NCBI GenBank assembly: GCA_041916775.1
Contig: JAYRYZ010000006.1
Location: 118,927-182,926 of the forward strand
Source: UBA2357 sp041916775
GTDB lineage: Bacteria; Pseudomonadota; Gammaproteobacteria; Burkholderiales; Rhodocyclaceae
DNA length: 64,000 nucleotides
Reading direction: 5' to 3'
Shown here one piece after another: positions 44,592 to 53,778 of the stretch (position 1 is its first letter; each line of letters starts with the position of its first letter). A program made the position numbers and the translations under genes. The notes under the pieces are model-generated. The model made no database searches. It saw only the letters and a list, made by a program, of their open reading frames with translations, and was not told the DNA's origin.

Positions 44592-45281
44592 TCAGCAGGC
44601 CGCCTCAGCGCCGGGCCCCAGATCGATGGCGACACGGTACAGCATCTGGCCCGAATCGCGGTACTTTCGTTCGAACGGCGAGAGTGGCGTATCCGCCTGC
44701 CAGGTTTCGACCCTCGCGTCGGCTCCGGTAGCGACGCGCAGCGCGAGCGCGAACTCTTGCGCATAGACTGACCAGTTGGTACGACACTCCAGCCAACCGC
44801 CGAGCTCGAGGATGGCGGGAAAGACCGGATGCGCTGGCCAGCGCCGCGCAAAGTGCCCGATCTTGGGCCATGGGTTGGGATAGAGCAGGAAATGCTGCGC
44901 CAATCTCAGCCTCGCATCCACGAGCAGACGCCAGAAATCCACTAGGTCGGCGCGCACCAGTACCATGTTGCGCGGCAGCAACGCCTCCGGATACGGTTTG
45001 CGACGGCTGAGCCGGTCCTCTGACTGGTCCACGCCGATGACCCAGTGATCTGCATGGCGCCGCGCCAGCGCGATGGTGCTGTGGCCCACCCCGCAACCCG
45101 CGTCGAGAATCAAGGGCATGCGGCCGTCCCAACCCGCCAGCGCGGCCGCGAGAGCGTTTCGGTTGTATTCGGCGTAGGGCTTCTGAAAGGGCTCGACAAG
45201 GTGTTTGGTGACCTTGGCCACGAGTTGCTCGTGCACCGTTTGCTGGGCGCTCTCGGGAATACGGGAATTGGCGTAGCTCAT
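44592..45281 (-). CDS. TrmB-like SAM-dependent methyltransferase
   Basis: 229 residues with SAM motif LDAGCGVGHSTIALA, VIGVDQSEDRLSRR, the TrmB-type substrate motif LLYPNPWPK, and NWSVYAQEF. FERKYRDSGQ near the C terminus matches tRNA (guanine-46-N7) methyltransferases. The N terminus lacks the usual RSFVRR block, so this may be a second, diverged TrmB paralog rather than the main enzyme. A strong GGAGGGG precedes the ATG. It overlaps no neighbour but is 10 bp from DusC. Confidence 0.8.
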   Translation of the reverse strand: MSYANSRIPESAQQTVHEQLVAKVTKHLVEPFQKPYAEYNRNALAAALAGWDGRMPLILDAGCGVGHSTIALARRHADHWVIGVDQSEDRLSRRKPYPEALLPRNMVLVRADLVDFWRLLVDARLRLAQHFLLYPNPWPKIGHFARRWPAHPVFPAILELGGWLECRTNWSVYAQEFALALRVATGADARVETWQADTPLSPFERKYRDSGQMLYRVAIDLGPGAEAAC

Positions 45282-45291
45282 CGCCCCTCCA

Positions 45292-46275
45292 TCAGGCCGC
45301 GAGCCGATCGGCACGGCGCACTCCGATGCCATGCTGCGCCAGCACATGGTCGATCTCGCGCACCTGCGACTGCGCCCGCAGCGCCTGGAAAAGAGACTCC
45401 GCCTCGGGATAGGTGCGTCGCAGCAGATTCAGCCACTGCTTGAGCCTCCCCGCGGCATGACGTGGCGCAACCTTCTCCTGCACCGCCCGCCAGAAATCGG
45501 CGATCGTCGAGCGCAGCACGGCCCACTCATGCTCGCGCGGCATATTCGCAGCCCCAGCCATGCCGCGAATCCGCTGCGCGAGGAAGGGATCGGCGACCGC
45601 GCCACGACCGAGCATCACGTCGTTGACCCCACTCTCGGCGCGGCAAAGCCGCCAGTCGGCTTCCGTCCACACCTCGCCGTTTGCGACCACCGGTACCTTC
45701 ACCGCCTCCGCGACTCGGCCCACCCAGTGCCAATGCGCGGGAGGCCGGTAACCCTCCTGGCGGGTGCGCGCGTGCACCACCAGCAGTTCCACCCCGCCCT
45801 CGGCAAGCGCCTGCGCACACTCGATCGCACGCGCTGCGTCCCGGATGCCGAGACGCATCTTTGCCGAAAATGGCGTACCGTGGGGCACCGCGCGGCGAAC
45901 CGCGGCCGCAATCCGGTTGAGTAGCTCTGGCTCGTCCAGCAGGGCCGCGCCGCCGCGGTGGCGGTTCACCGTTGGCGCAGGACAACCGAAATTGAGATCC
46001 ACCCCGGACGGACCGAGCCCGATCAGGCGCAGCGCGTTATCCTGCATCCTAGCCGGGTCGGAGCCGAGCAACTGCACGCGCACCGGCACGCCGGCTGCAG
46101 TGCGGCTCGCATTACGCAACTCCGGCACCTGCCTCATGTAGTAACGCGACGGCAGCACGGTATCCGAGACGCGCACGAACTCGCTGACCGCCCAGTCATA
46201 GCCTCCGATGCGCGTCAGCGCCTCGCGCAGCACATCATCCAGCAGTCCTTCCATCGGCGCGAGCAGCAGTCTCAC
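45292..46275 (-). CDS. dusC: tRNA-dihydrouridine(16) synthase
   Basis: 327 residues: N-terminal LLLAPMEGLLDDVLREALT, catalytic Cys98 in LNFGCPAPTVNRHRGGAAL, and FMN-binding KMRLG and VVANGEVW. The protein reduces U16 of tRNA with FMN and NADPH. The APMEG and NRHRGG variants point to DusC rather than DusA or DusB. It is transcribed ahead of the TrmB-like gene, so the two tRNA-modifying genes probably share a message. Confidence 0.9.
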   Translation of the reverse strand: MRLLLAPMEGLLDDVLREALTRIGGYDWAVSEFVRVSDTVLPSRYYMRQVPELRNASRTAAGVPVRVQLLGSDPARMQDNALRLIGLGPSGVDLNFGCPAPTVNRHRGGAALLDEPELLNRIAAAVRRAVPHGTPFSAKMRLGIRDAARAIECAQALAEGGVELLVVHARTRQEGYRPPAHWHWVGRVAEAVKVPVVANGEVWTEADWRLCRAESGVNDVMLGRGAVADPFLAQRIRGMAGAANMPREHEWAVLRSTIADFWRAVQEKVAPRHAAGRLKQWLNLLRRTYPEAESLFQALRAQSQVREIDHVLAQHGIGVRRADRLAA

Positions 46276-46347
46276 GGCATCCCCGAAAAAAAGCGCGATT
46301 GTATGCCAAGGCGGCCATTGCCGGCATCGCCATCACCGAATCATGCC

Positions 46348-46376
46348 TTGCATTACCCGCCTCGCTGAATCATAAT
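46348..46376 (+). promoter_or_regulatory. sigma70-type promoter for rpmE
   Basis: TTGCAT, a 17-bp spacer, then CATAAT. The -35 matches TTGACA at 4 of 6 and the -10 matches TATAAT at 5 of 6. It lies about 64 bp before the bL31 ATG. Confidence 0.7.
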
Positions 46377-46439
46377 CCCGCGCTTGATCGATGAACCCAG
46401 GACGGCCACATTCACCGTCCGCGCGAAACAAGGAAAATC

Positions 46440-46658
46440 ATGAAAGCCGACGTGCATCCCAACTACAAGGACGTGCAGGTGACCTGCTCCTGCGGCCACA
46501 CCTTCACCACCCGCTCGACCATGGGCAAGCCCGCCTATCACGTCGAAGTGTGCTCAGAGTGCCACCCGTTCTACACTGGCAAGCAGAAGATCGTCGATAC
46601 GGCCGGTCGCGTCGAGCGCTTCCGCCAGAAGTACGGCAACGTCCAGCGTCTGGGCTGA
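46440..46658 (+). CDS. rpmE: 50S ribosomal protein bL31
   Basis: 72 residues, zinc-containing (C+) form: Cys16 and Cys18 in VTCSCGHTF and Cys38 and Cys41 in VCSECHPFYTGKQK. KADVHPNYKDVQV is the typical N terminus. It is flanked by its own promoter and terminator, so it is a single-gene unit. The C+ form loses function in zinc shortage, where a C- paralog would replace it. Confidence 0.96.
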   Translation: MKADVHPNYKDVQVTCSCGHTFTTRSTMGKPAYHVEVCSECHPFYTGKQKIVDTAGRVERFRQKYGNVQRLG

Positions 46659-46700
46659 TTGCGGGAATCCGCCGCGCGCGGATTGCAGGATTCGTCAAGA

Positions 46701-46724
46701 AGGGCAGCCATGGCTGCCTTTTTT
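46701..46724 (+). terminator. rho-independent terminator after rpmE
   Basis: GGCAGC-CATG-GCTGCC forms a 6-bp stem with a 4-nt loop, followed by T6. Confidence 0.88.
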
Positions 46725-46869
46725 GTTGCCCGGATGCCTTTCGTCACAATGGCAACACGCAAGGACCAGGCAGCAGGTTTTTACGATCACGGCCGCCTCC
46801 ACTAGAATCCAGGCTTTGAATCGAAGCCTGCGTGGCCGACTGGCACGCATCGCATCGACCACCGGGCGA

Positions 46870-48513
46870 ATGATGAACGAATTCAACCGAGCCCCCCAGA
46901 ACCACGCACCGAACCGCGCCGGCCTCTTCGGCCTGGTGGTGTTGCTCGCGCTCTATCTTCTTCCTGGTGTCGTGGGTCATGACCCCTGGCGTGGAGACGA
47001 CGTGCGGAACTTCTCGGCTGTCCTCGGCATGCTGCAGGATGGTCATTGGTTGCTGCCGCATATAGCCGGCGAGCCTGCCTTCGATCTCGCACCACTGTAT
47101 CACTGGACTGCCGCTGCCTTCGTCCTTGCGCTCGGGCACCTGCTCAGCCCGCACGACGCCGCGAGACTCGCCACCACGCTGTTCGCAACGTTGCTGATCC
47201 TCTGGACGGCACGTACCGCAGGGCGCCTCTACGGCAGGGATGCACGGACCCCTGCGGTGCTGCTTAGCCTTGGCACCCTCGGGCTGGTGCTGCATGCGCA
47301 CGAGACGCAGGCGCTGATGGCACTCGTCGCGATGCAGGCGCTCACACTGGCGGGGCTATCGCACATTGGCACACGGCCCGTACGCGGCGGTATCCAGGCG
47401 GGCATCGGCACAGCGCTCGCATCCCTCGCCGCAGGCCCCCTCGGGCTCCTGCTGACCTTGCCGCTGTTCCCGCTCATCAGTAGCGTCTGCGCCGACTGCC
47501 GGTCCGCGCGCTCCAGCAGCGCGCTGATCCTGGGAATGAGCGCGGCAATCGCCGCGAGCGCGATCTGGCCCGTGCTGTTGAGCAACGCCGATCCCGAGTT
47601 GTTCTCGCGCTGGTGGAATCACGCCTGGCTGGGACTGACCGGCGCGCTCCATGCGGGAGACGAACTGTCGCGCCTACCGGCGCTGCTGGGTTGGTTCACT
47701 TGGCCCCTATGGCCGATCGCAGGATGGACTCTGTGGCGAGCGCGCAAGCAAGGCTTGCGGCTTCCGATCATCGTCCCTCTGGTGTCCGCCCTGCTCGGGA
47801 TCGGCGGCATGCTGTTGTACGGCGACTTCAGCCCGGCCCACGCGCTGCCGCTGCTGCCCGGCCTGGCGCTGCTCGCCGCAGCCGGAGCACCGAGCCTTCG
47901 TCGCGGTGCTGCGAATGCGTTCGACTGGTTCGCGCTGATGACCTTCGCCGTCTTCGCGGTGCTGGTCTGGCTGGCCTGGAGTGCGCAGGTTTTCCAATGG
48001 CCGCCAGGGCTGTCTCGCAGCCTGGCGCGCAGCGCGCCGGATTTCGTGCTCCACGACGGCATGGCACGCGCCGCAGTCGGTGCATTCGTGGTCATCGTGT
48101 GGCTGGGGGCAGTGCTGAAGTTGCGGCAAGGCGTGATCCGTGGCCCGGCGAACTGGGCGATGGGGATGACCATGTTATGGTGCCTCGCGGTGACGCTGCT
48201 GATGCCATGGTTCGAGCACGACCGCAGCTACCGCGCCGTGTCGACGTCCCTGCAGATTGCGCTTGCCGGCGAAGCACCTGGATGCGTCTCGGCGATCGGC
48301 ATCAATGCCAGCCAGCGTGCGTCTTTCGACTACTACTCCGCGATCCGGGTCAGAGCTGTTGGCAACAATCAGAGCGAGTGCCGCTATCTGCTCGTACGCC
48401 AGGATCAGAAGCCGGGCCGAGCCGGGCCGGGCGCCGGCTGGCAGAATATCTGGGAATTCCGCCATGGCGGCACGAAGCGCTTCGAGAACTTCCGGCTCTA
48501 CCGCCGCGAGTAG
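46870..48513 (+). CDS. ArnT/PMT-like membrane glycosyltransferase
   Basis: 547 residues with about ten membrane helices. The N-terminal first luminal loop, LLPGVVGHDPWRGDDVRNF, has the acidic pair of GT39/GT83 (dolichyl-phosphate-mannose and ArnT-type) enzymes, and DLAPLYHWTAAAFVLAL follows. The C-terminal soluble part is short. Such enzymes transfer a sugar from polyprenyl phosphate to lipid A or protein outside the membrane. No ara4N or mannose-lipid genes are adjacent, so donor and acceptor are unknown. Confidence 0.78.
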   Translation: MMNEFNRAPQNHAPNRAGLFGLVVLLALYLLPGVVGHDPWRGDDVRNFSAVLGMLQDGHWLLPHIAGEPAFDLAPLYHWTAAAFVLALGHLLSPHDAARLATTLFATLLILWTARTAGRLYGRDARTPAVLLSLGTLGLVLHAHETQALMALVAMQALTLAGLSHIGTRPVRGGIQAGIGTALASLAAGPLGLLLTLPLFPLISSVCADCRSARSSSALILGMSAAIAASAIWPVLLSNADPELFSRWWNHAWLGLTGALHAGDELSRLPALLGWFTWPLWPIAGWTLWRARKQGLRLPIIVPLVSALLGIGGMLLYGDFSPAHALPLLPGLALLAAAGAPSLRRGAANAFDWFALMTFAVFAVLVWLAWSAQVFQWPPGLSRSLARSAPDFVLHDGMARAAVGAFVVIVWLGAVLKLRQGVIRGPANWAMGMTMLWCLAVTLLMPWFEHDRSYRAVSTSLQIALAGEAPGCVSAIGINASQRASFDYYSAIRVRAVGNNQSECRYLLVRQDQKPGRAGPGAGWQNIWEFRHGGTKRFENFRLYRRE

Positions 48514-48661
48514 GAAGCCTCAACCATAAATCAGGCAGGTTCCCGGCAATGCGGTTCTCGGCGTGAGATAGCCCAGCATGAAGAAGAACACGATCAGCAG
48601 GGCAATCCAGGTCAATCGTCTTCGATGCGCAATGCAGAACGCGACGAGACGCCGGAGGCAC

Positions 48662-49213
48662 TCAGCTATCGAGCCGCAGGAAGGTGTCACGATAGTGACG
48701 CAACTCGCCGATGGATTCGTGGATGTCGGAAAGCGCCTCGTGCCGACCCTGCTTCCTGAAGCTGTCGTACACCGCCGGACGCCAGCGCTTGGCGAGTTCC
48801 TTGAGTGTGGAGACATCCAGGTTGCGATAATGGAACCAGCCTTCCAGCCTCGGCATGTAGCGCGCCATGAAGCGCCTATCCTGGCACACCGAGTTACCAC
48901 ACATCGGCGACGCACCGCGCGGAACGAAGTGCTGGATGAATGCGAGCACGTGCTGCTCGGCGTCTTCCTCCTTCCAGCGCGAAGCACGAACCCGCGCGGT
49001 GAGGCCGGACTGGCCGTGCGTACGCGTATTCCATTCGTCCATCTCCGCGAGCACCGCGTCGGTCTGGAAGACGGCAATCGGCGGCGCCTCTGCGACCACG
49101 TTGAGATGGGTGTCGGTAATCACCACCGCCACCTCGATGATGCGGTCCCTGTCCGGTTCTAGCCCGGTCATTTCCATATCCACCCAGATGAGGTGGCTTT
49201 GATCCTGTGACAT
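48662..49213 (-). CDS. orn: oligoribonuclease
   Basis: 183 residues. The DEDD exonuclease core shows D12 and E14 in IWVDMEMTGL, CGNSVCQDRRFMARYMP, and HYRDTFL near the C terminus. It degrades 2-5-mer RNAs, including pGpG from c-di-GMP. It is divergent from the M48 protease gene. Essential in many proteobacteria. Confidence 0.95.
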   Translation of the reverse strand: MSQDQSHLIWVDMEMTGLEPDRDRIIEVAVVITDTHLNVVAEAPPIAVFQTDAVLAEMDEWNTRTHGQSGLTARVRASRWKEEDAEQHVLAFIQHFVPRGASPMCGNSVCQDRRFMARYMPRLEGWFHYRNLDVSTLKELAKRWRPAVYDSFRKQGRHEALSDIHESIGELRHYRDTFLRLDS

Positions 49214-49300
49214 AATCCTCGGCCGTTCCGGAAACCTGTGCGGGGCGGATTGTGTCACAGTTGCCACCCAACCAGAACGGTTAGCGCCGAAATTCCATCC

Positions 49301-50551
49301 ATGACTGCCTCCCTGTTCTCGACGCTGTTCGTCGCGGCACTGTTGATTCACGCCTCGATCAAGCTTGCCCTGATGCGGCGCCAGGTCCGGCATGTCGCGC
49401 GCCACCGCGACCAGGTGCCCGGAGACTTCTCCTCCACGATCAGCCTCGCCGCACATCGCAAGGCTGCCGACTACACGACGGCCCGGATGCGCCAGGCGAT
49501 GCTCGATGTCGTCGTCTCAGCAGGCTTCGTGCTGCTGATGACCCTGGGCGGCGGGCTTGCCTGGCTCGACCGATCGATTGCCGACATCCTGCCTCAGGGG
49601 GGAATCGCCCATGGCGTCGGATTGCTGTGTGCCCTTGCGGTACTCGGCTGGCTGATCGACCTGCCCTTTACCGTCCATCGCATCTTCATCATCGAACGGG
49701 GCTTCGGCTTCAACAGGATGACGCCTGCGCTGTTCATTGCGGACCTCCTGCGCAGCAGCGTCATCACCGCCATCATCGGCATTCCGCTCATCGGCCTGGT
49801 GCTCTGGCTGATGGGCGCGATGGGTGAGCAGTGGTGGTTGTGGGTCTGGCTGACCTGGCTCGCCTTCAACCTTCTCGCGTCGCTGATCTGGCCCACCTTC
49901 ATCGCCCCCCTGTTCAACCGCTTCACCCCGCTGACCGATTCGGCGCTGAAGTCCCGCGTAGAGACCCTGCTGGCACGCTGCGGCTTCCGCGCGAAGGGTC
50001 TGTTCGTGATGGACGGCTCGCGCCGCTCCGCGCATGGCAATGCCTATTTCACCGGCTTCGGCGCCGCGAAGCGCATCGTGTTCTTCGATACCTTGCTCGA
50101 GAAGTTGCAACCCGGCGAAGTGGAGGCTGTGCTCGCACATGAACTGGGGCACTTCCATCACCGGCATATCTGGAAGCGCCTCGCGGTGATGGCGCTGATG
50201 AGCCTCGCGATGCTATGGTTGCTCGGGTGGCTGATGAACGAAGCTTGGTTCTTCGGCGGACTGGGTGTCGATACGGGCGGTACCGCGATGGCGCTCGCGC
50301 TGTTCTCGCTGGTGCTTCCGGTGTTCGCCTTTCCTGTGGGTCCGATGATGAGCCATTGGTCGCGTGTGCATGAATTCGAGGCAGATGGCTATGCCGCACG
50401 CCAGACCAACGCCGACGACCTTGTGAACGCCCTGGTCAAACTCTACCGCGACAATGCCGCGACCCTGACGCCAGACCCGCTCTACTCTCAGTTCTTCGAC
50501 TCCCATCCACCCGCCACGCTGCGGGTCGCCCGCCTGCGCGCACATGGCTGA
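49301..50551 (+). CDS. M48 family membrane metalloprotease (Ste24/CAAX type)
   Basis: 416 residues. Zn motif HELGHFHHRH at about residue 280, the third ligand region in HEFEADGYAARQ, and multiple membrane helices (SAGFVLLMTLGGGLAWL, LCALAVLGWLIDLPF and others) fit the Ste24p-like M48A group. SRRSAHGNAYFTGFGAAKRI lies just before the zinc motif, as in Ste24. Bacterial relatives of this group clear damaged or misfolded membrane proteins; the substrate here is unknown. The ATG at codon 22 of the open frame is the better start. Confidence 0.9.
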   Translation: MTASLFSTLFVAALLIHASIKLALMRRQVRHVARHRDQVPGDFSSTISLAAHRKAADYTTARMRQAMLDVVVSAGFVLLMTLGGGLAWLDRSIADILPQGGIAHGVGLLCALAVLGWLIDLPFTVHRIFIIERGFGFNRMTPALFIADLLRSSVITAIIGIPLIGLVLWLMGAMGEQWWLWVWLTWLAFNLLASLIWPTFIAPLFNRFTPLTDSALKSRVETLLARCGFRAKGLFVMDGSRRSAHGNAYFTGFGAAKRIVFFDTLLEKLQPGEVEAVLAHELGHFHHRHIWKRLAVMALMSLAMLWLLGWLMNEAWFFGGLGVDTGGTAMALALFSLVLPVFAFPVGPMMSHWSRVHEFEADGYAARQTNADDLVNALVKLYRDNAATLTPDPLYSQFFDSHPPATLRVARLRAHG

Positions 50552-51479
50552 GCCGCGCGAAGCCACGCGCGGCTTGACGGGCCGTATCATCGCGGCCTTC
50601 GGTCGCAGCTACGAGGTGCGACCTGAGACCGACGCTGGTGGCACCGAGGTCATGGCACTGAAATGCTCGACACGGGGCAAGAAGAGCACCTTCGCCTGCG
50701 GAGACCGGGTTGAGTTCGATGCTACGGGCAGTGGCCAGGGCGTCATCAACCGCCTGCTTCCACGAGAGAACCTGCTGTGGCGCTCGGACGCGTTCCGCGA
50801 GAAGCTGATCGCCGCCAACCTGACCCAGATCGTGATCGTGGTTGCGACCGAACCGGGGTTCTCGGACCTCCTCGTGTCACGCTGCATTGCCGCCGCCGAG
50901 AGCGAGGGACTGGCCAGCCTGATCGTGCTGAACAAGGCCGATCTCAGCGAACGCCTGCCTGACGCCCGCGCACGGCTTGCGATCTTCCGCACGCTCGGCT
51001 ATGCGGTGCTGGAGGTGTGTGCCCATGAAAGCATCGATGCGCTCGCACAGCGGCTGTCCGGGCAGCGCAGCATCCTGGTGGGGCAGTCTGGCATGGGCAA
51101 GTCGACGCTGACGAACGCGCTCATCCCGGAGGCACGCGCGGCCACGCGCGAGATTTCGTCGGCACTCGACACTGGCAAGCACACGACCACCTTCGCCCGC
51201 CTCTACCCGTTCGGTGCGGATGGCTGGATCATCGACAGTCCAGGCCTGCAGGCCTTCGGTCTCGCGCATCTGGAGCCCGACACGCTCGCCGAGCAGTTCG
51301 TGGAATTCCGCCCTCATCTCGGGCAATGCCGCTTTCGCGACTGCAAGCACGACGGAGAGCCGGGCTGTGCGATCGGCGCAGCACTCGCGCGCGGCGAGAT
51401 CAGCGCAGCGCGCGACAACCACTTCCGCACCATCCGTGCCGAGATCAACGAGGCACGCAAACAGGCGCAGGGCTGGTAG
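50544..51479 (+). CDS. rsgA: ribosome small subunit GTPase RsgA
   Basis: 311 residues with the circularly permuted GTPase order: G4 VLNKADLSE, G1 GQSGMGKSTLTNAL, G3 DSPGLQAFGL, and a C-terminal zinc-binding CRFRDCKHDGEPGC. It helps late 30S maturation. It starts inside the last codons of the M48 gene (8-bp overlap). A 13-bp bidirectional stem-loop follows. Confidence 0.95.
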   Translation: MAEPREATRGLTGRIIAAFGRSYEVRPETDAGGTEVMALKCSTRGKKSTFACGDRVEFDATGSGQGVINRLLPRENLLWRSDAFREKLIAANLTQIVIVVATEPGFSDLLVSRCIAAAESEGLASLIVLNKADLSERLPDARARLAIFRTLGYAVLEVCAHESIDALAQRLSGQRSILVGQSGMGKSTLTNALIPEARAATREISSALDTGKHTTTFARLYPFGADGWIIDSPGLQAFGLAHLEPDTLAEQFVEFRPHLGQCRFRDCKHDGEPGCAIGAALARGEISAARDNHFRTIRAEINEARKQAQGW

Positions 51480-51514
51480 GCAGGTCCTCACCATACAATG
51501 TGCCTGGACGTAAA

Positions 51515-51544
51515 CGACGAAACCGCCCGCAGGCGGTTTCGTCG
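51515..51544. terminator. bidirectional terminator between rsgA and the thiolase
   Basis: CGACGAAACCGCC-CGCA-GGCGGTTTCGTCG is a perfect 13-bp inverted repeat around a 4-nt loop. The stem has AAA/TTT arms and the genes on both sides end toward it. A U-tract is only 3 nt long. Confidence 0.78.
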
Positions 51545-51585
51545 GCACGCCAAATACAATGGCGCGCCACACACGTCACGCAGGA

Positions 51586-52770
51586 TCAGAGACGCTCGAA
51601 CACCGCCGCGATACCCTGGCCACCACCGATGCACATCGTCACCAGCGCATAGCGGCCGTTGATGCGCTGCAATTCGTACAGTGCCTTGGTCGCGATGAAC
51701 GCACCCGAGCAGCCCACCGGGTGGCCAAGCGCGATCGCCCCACCGTTCGGGTTGGTCTTGGCCATGTCGAGCTCCAGACCGCGCGCCACAGCGATCGCCT
51801 GTGCGGCGAAGGCTTCGTTCGACTCGATCACGTCCATCTGGTCCAGCGTCAGGCCGGCGCGCGAGAGCGCGAGCTTGGAAGCCGGAATCGGACCTTCACC
51901 CATGATGTGGTTGGGCACACCGGCGAGTGCGTAGGAGACGAGACGCGCCATGGGCTTATAGCCCGCCTTCTGAGCCGCATCGGCGGCCGCGAGTACGAAG
52001 AACGCAGCACCATCGTTGATGCCAGAGGCGTTGCCGGCGGTAACCGTACCATCCTTCTTGAACGCGGGGCGCATCTTTGCGAGCGACTCCAGCGTGGTAC
52101 CGGCCTTGACGTGTTCATCGGTGTCGAATACCACCTCACCCTTGCGGCTCTTGAGGGTGATCGGCACGATCTGCGACTTGAAGCGGCCCTCGGCGATCGC
52201 CAGAGCGGCACGGCGTTGCGACTCGACCGCCAAGGCGTCCTGCTCTTCACGCGAGATGCCCCATTTCTCGGCCAGATTCTCCGCGGTGATGCCCATGTGG
52301 CCGGCACCGAACGGATCGGTCAGCACCGCGACCATCGCGTCGATCAGGGTGGTGTCGCCCATGCGGGCACCCGTACGCATCGCGGGCGAGAGGTAGGCGC
52401 CGCGCGACATCACTTCAACGCCGCCGCCGACACCGAAATCGCAATCGCCCAGCATGATCGCCTGCGAGGTCGTCACGATGCCCTGCAGGCCCGAGGAGCA
52501 AAGCCGGTTCACCGCCATCGCGACCGAATCCATCGGCAGGCCGGCCTGGATCGACGCGAGACGTGCGACATAGGCATAACGCGACTCGGTCGGGATGCAG
52601 TTGCCGACCGTCACATAATTGATGCTCTGGGGATCGACGCCCGAGCGGACCACCGCCTCCTTCATCACGGTACCGGCAAGCTCCGCCGGCTCCATGCTGC
52701 TCAGCGAACCACCAAAAGCGCCGATTGCGGAACGCACTGCACTCAAAACCACGACTTCACGATTTGCCAT
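51586..52770 (-). CDS. acetyl-CoA C-acetyltransferase (thiolase), BktB/PhaA type
   Basis: 394 residues. Catalytic Cys91 in VNRLCSSGLQGI, NPNGGAIALGHPVGCSGA with the His, and MCIGGGQGIA with the second Cys. ESNEAFAAQAIAV completes the set. This is a biosynthetic/degradative thiolase of the BktB group that condenses two acetyl-CoA or acyl-CoA with acetyl-CoA, as in PHB synthesis or beta-oxidation. AGGAGG precedes the ATG. No other PHB gene is in the window. Confidence 0.92.
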   Translation of the reverse strand: MANREVVVLSAVRSAIGAFGGSLSSMEPAELAGTVMKEAVVRSGVDPQSINYVTVGNCIPTESRYAYVARLASIQAGLPMDSVAMAVNRLCSSGLQGIVTTSQAIMLGDCDFGVGGGVEVMSRGAYLSPAMRTGARMGDTTLIDAMVAVLTDPFGAGHMGITAENLAEKWGISREEQDALAVESQRRAALAIAEGRFKSQIVPITLKSRKGEVVFDTDEHVKAGTTLESLAKMRPAFKKDGTVTAGNASGINDGAAFFVLAAADAAQKAGYKPMARLVSYALAGVPNHIMGEGPIPASKLALSRAGLTLDQMDVIESNEAFAAQAIAVARGLELDMAKTNPNGGAIALGHPVGCSGAFIATKALYELQRINGRYALVTMCIGGGQGIAAVFERL

Positions 52771-52793
52771 CTATGCTCCCTCCTGAGAAACGA

Positions 52794-53717
52794 TTAACGC
52801 CCGAGAATTCCGGCCAGGCCCAGCAATGCCAACAACAACAGCCACATGAACAGCACCCGCCACACGAGTTTGGCCGCGCCCTGCATGTGCTCGGTATCCG
52901 CCTTGTGCCCCACCCCCATCTCGGGTCGGTCGATCACGGTGTGCGACGCATGAATCGGCAGGCCCAACCTGACACCCAACGCCCCCGCACCCGAGGCAAT
53001 CAGTATACCGGAGGCCTTGTCAGGCCACAGCAAGGATTGCGATCTCCAACAGTAAATCGCATCCTCGAAGTTCCCCATGATCGAGTAGGACATCGCTGTC
53101 AAGCGCGTCGGCAACCACTCGACGAGTTGAAAGGCACGCGCGGGGAAATCGCTTGCCGCCTTCGGCGACTCCGGCGCATCCTGCGCTTGCCGATCGGCAA
53201 GCGCCTCTGACAGACGGTAGAAGATCAGCCCGACGGGCCCGGGCAATGCAACGAACCAGAACAACGGTGCCAACAAACGCCTGTGTGCGCGAACCAGCAA
53301 CTGTTCCGTCGCAATACGTGCAATTTCGCCAGAACTCGCGTGGGCGCAATCGAACTCGACCCACTCCATGAGACGCTGGCGGGCGCCTTCATTGTCACCC
53401 GTGCTGAGCATCAGATGGATCTCGGAGAATGGTGTCGTCTCGCGCCTGAATCCGAGCGCGAGATAAAGCAGCGCCGCGCTGAAGAAGAGCGCGAACAAGG
53501 GATGCAGCGCATGGAAGATGGAGTATGCGGCATACGTCGCAGCCAGCCCGGCCGCCATCGTCAAACACCATGCGGCGCCTCCTCCATCGCAGCCCCCCGT
53601 GCCGGACCAACGCCGTGCCAGGTCCGACAAGCCCCACGCAAGGCGCCCAACACGCTCCCCCGAACTCGGCCTGAGTTGCTCCAGCAACAAGGCGCAGACG
53701 ATTGCGACGAGGGTCAT
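52794..53717 (-). CDS. CobD/CbiB-like membrane protein
   Basis: 307 residues with several membrane helices and the core seen in CobD/CbiB: EALADRQAQ is replaced by a shorter loop, but LVEWLPTRLTAMSYSIMGNFEDAIYCW and a C-terminal MGVGHKADTEHM are in the family position. In AmpE-like and CobD-like betaproteobacterial proteins of this size the cobalamin role is not proven. It is 23 bp downstream of the thiolase start on the same strand. No other cobalamin gene is nearby. Confidence 0.72.
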   Translation of the reverse strand: MTLVAIVCALLLEQLRPSSGERVGRLAWGLSDLARRWSGTGGCDGGGAAWCLTMAAGLAATYAAYSIFHALHPLFALFFSAALLYLALGFRRETTPFSEIHLMLSTGDNEGARQRLMEWVEFDCAHASSGEIARIATEQLLVRAHRRLLAPLFWFVALPGPVGLIFYRLSEALADRQAQDAPESPKAASDFPARAFQLVEWLPTRLTAMSYSIMGNFEDAIYCWRSQSLLWPDKASGILIASGAGALGVRLGLPIHASHTVIDRPEMGVGHKADTEHMQGAAKLVWRVLFMWLLLLALLGLAGILGR

Positions 53718-53778
53718 GGACAGTTCTGATGAAGCAGTGAGGATACCGACGGCGCAGCAAGCACGGCGGAATACACCA

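Noticed and set aside
48520..48661. Possible small membrane protein on the minus strand after orn, with WIALLIVFFFMLGYL
   Set aside because: The hydrophobic stretch is suggestive but there is no ATG or GTG in frame and only a TTG that leaves 31 residues, with no ribosome site. I see nothing else in this 148-bp gap.
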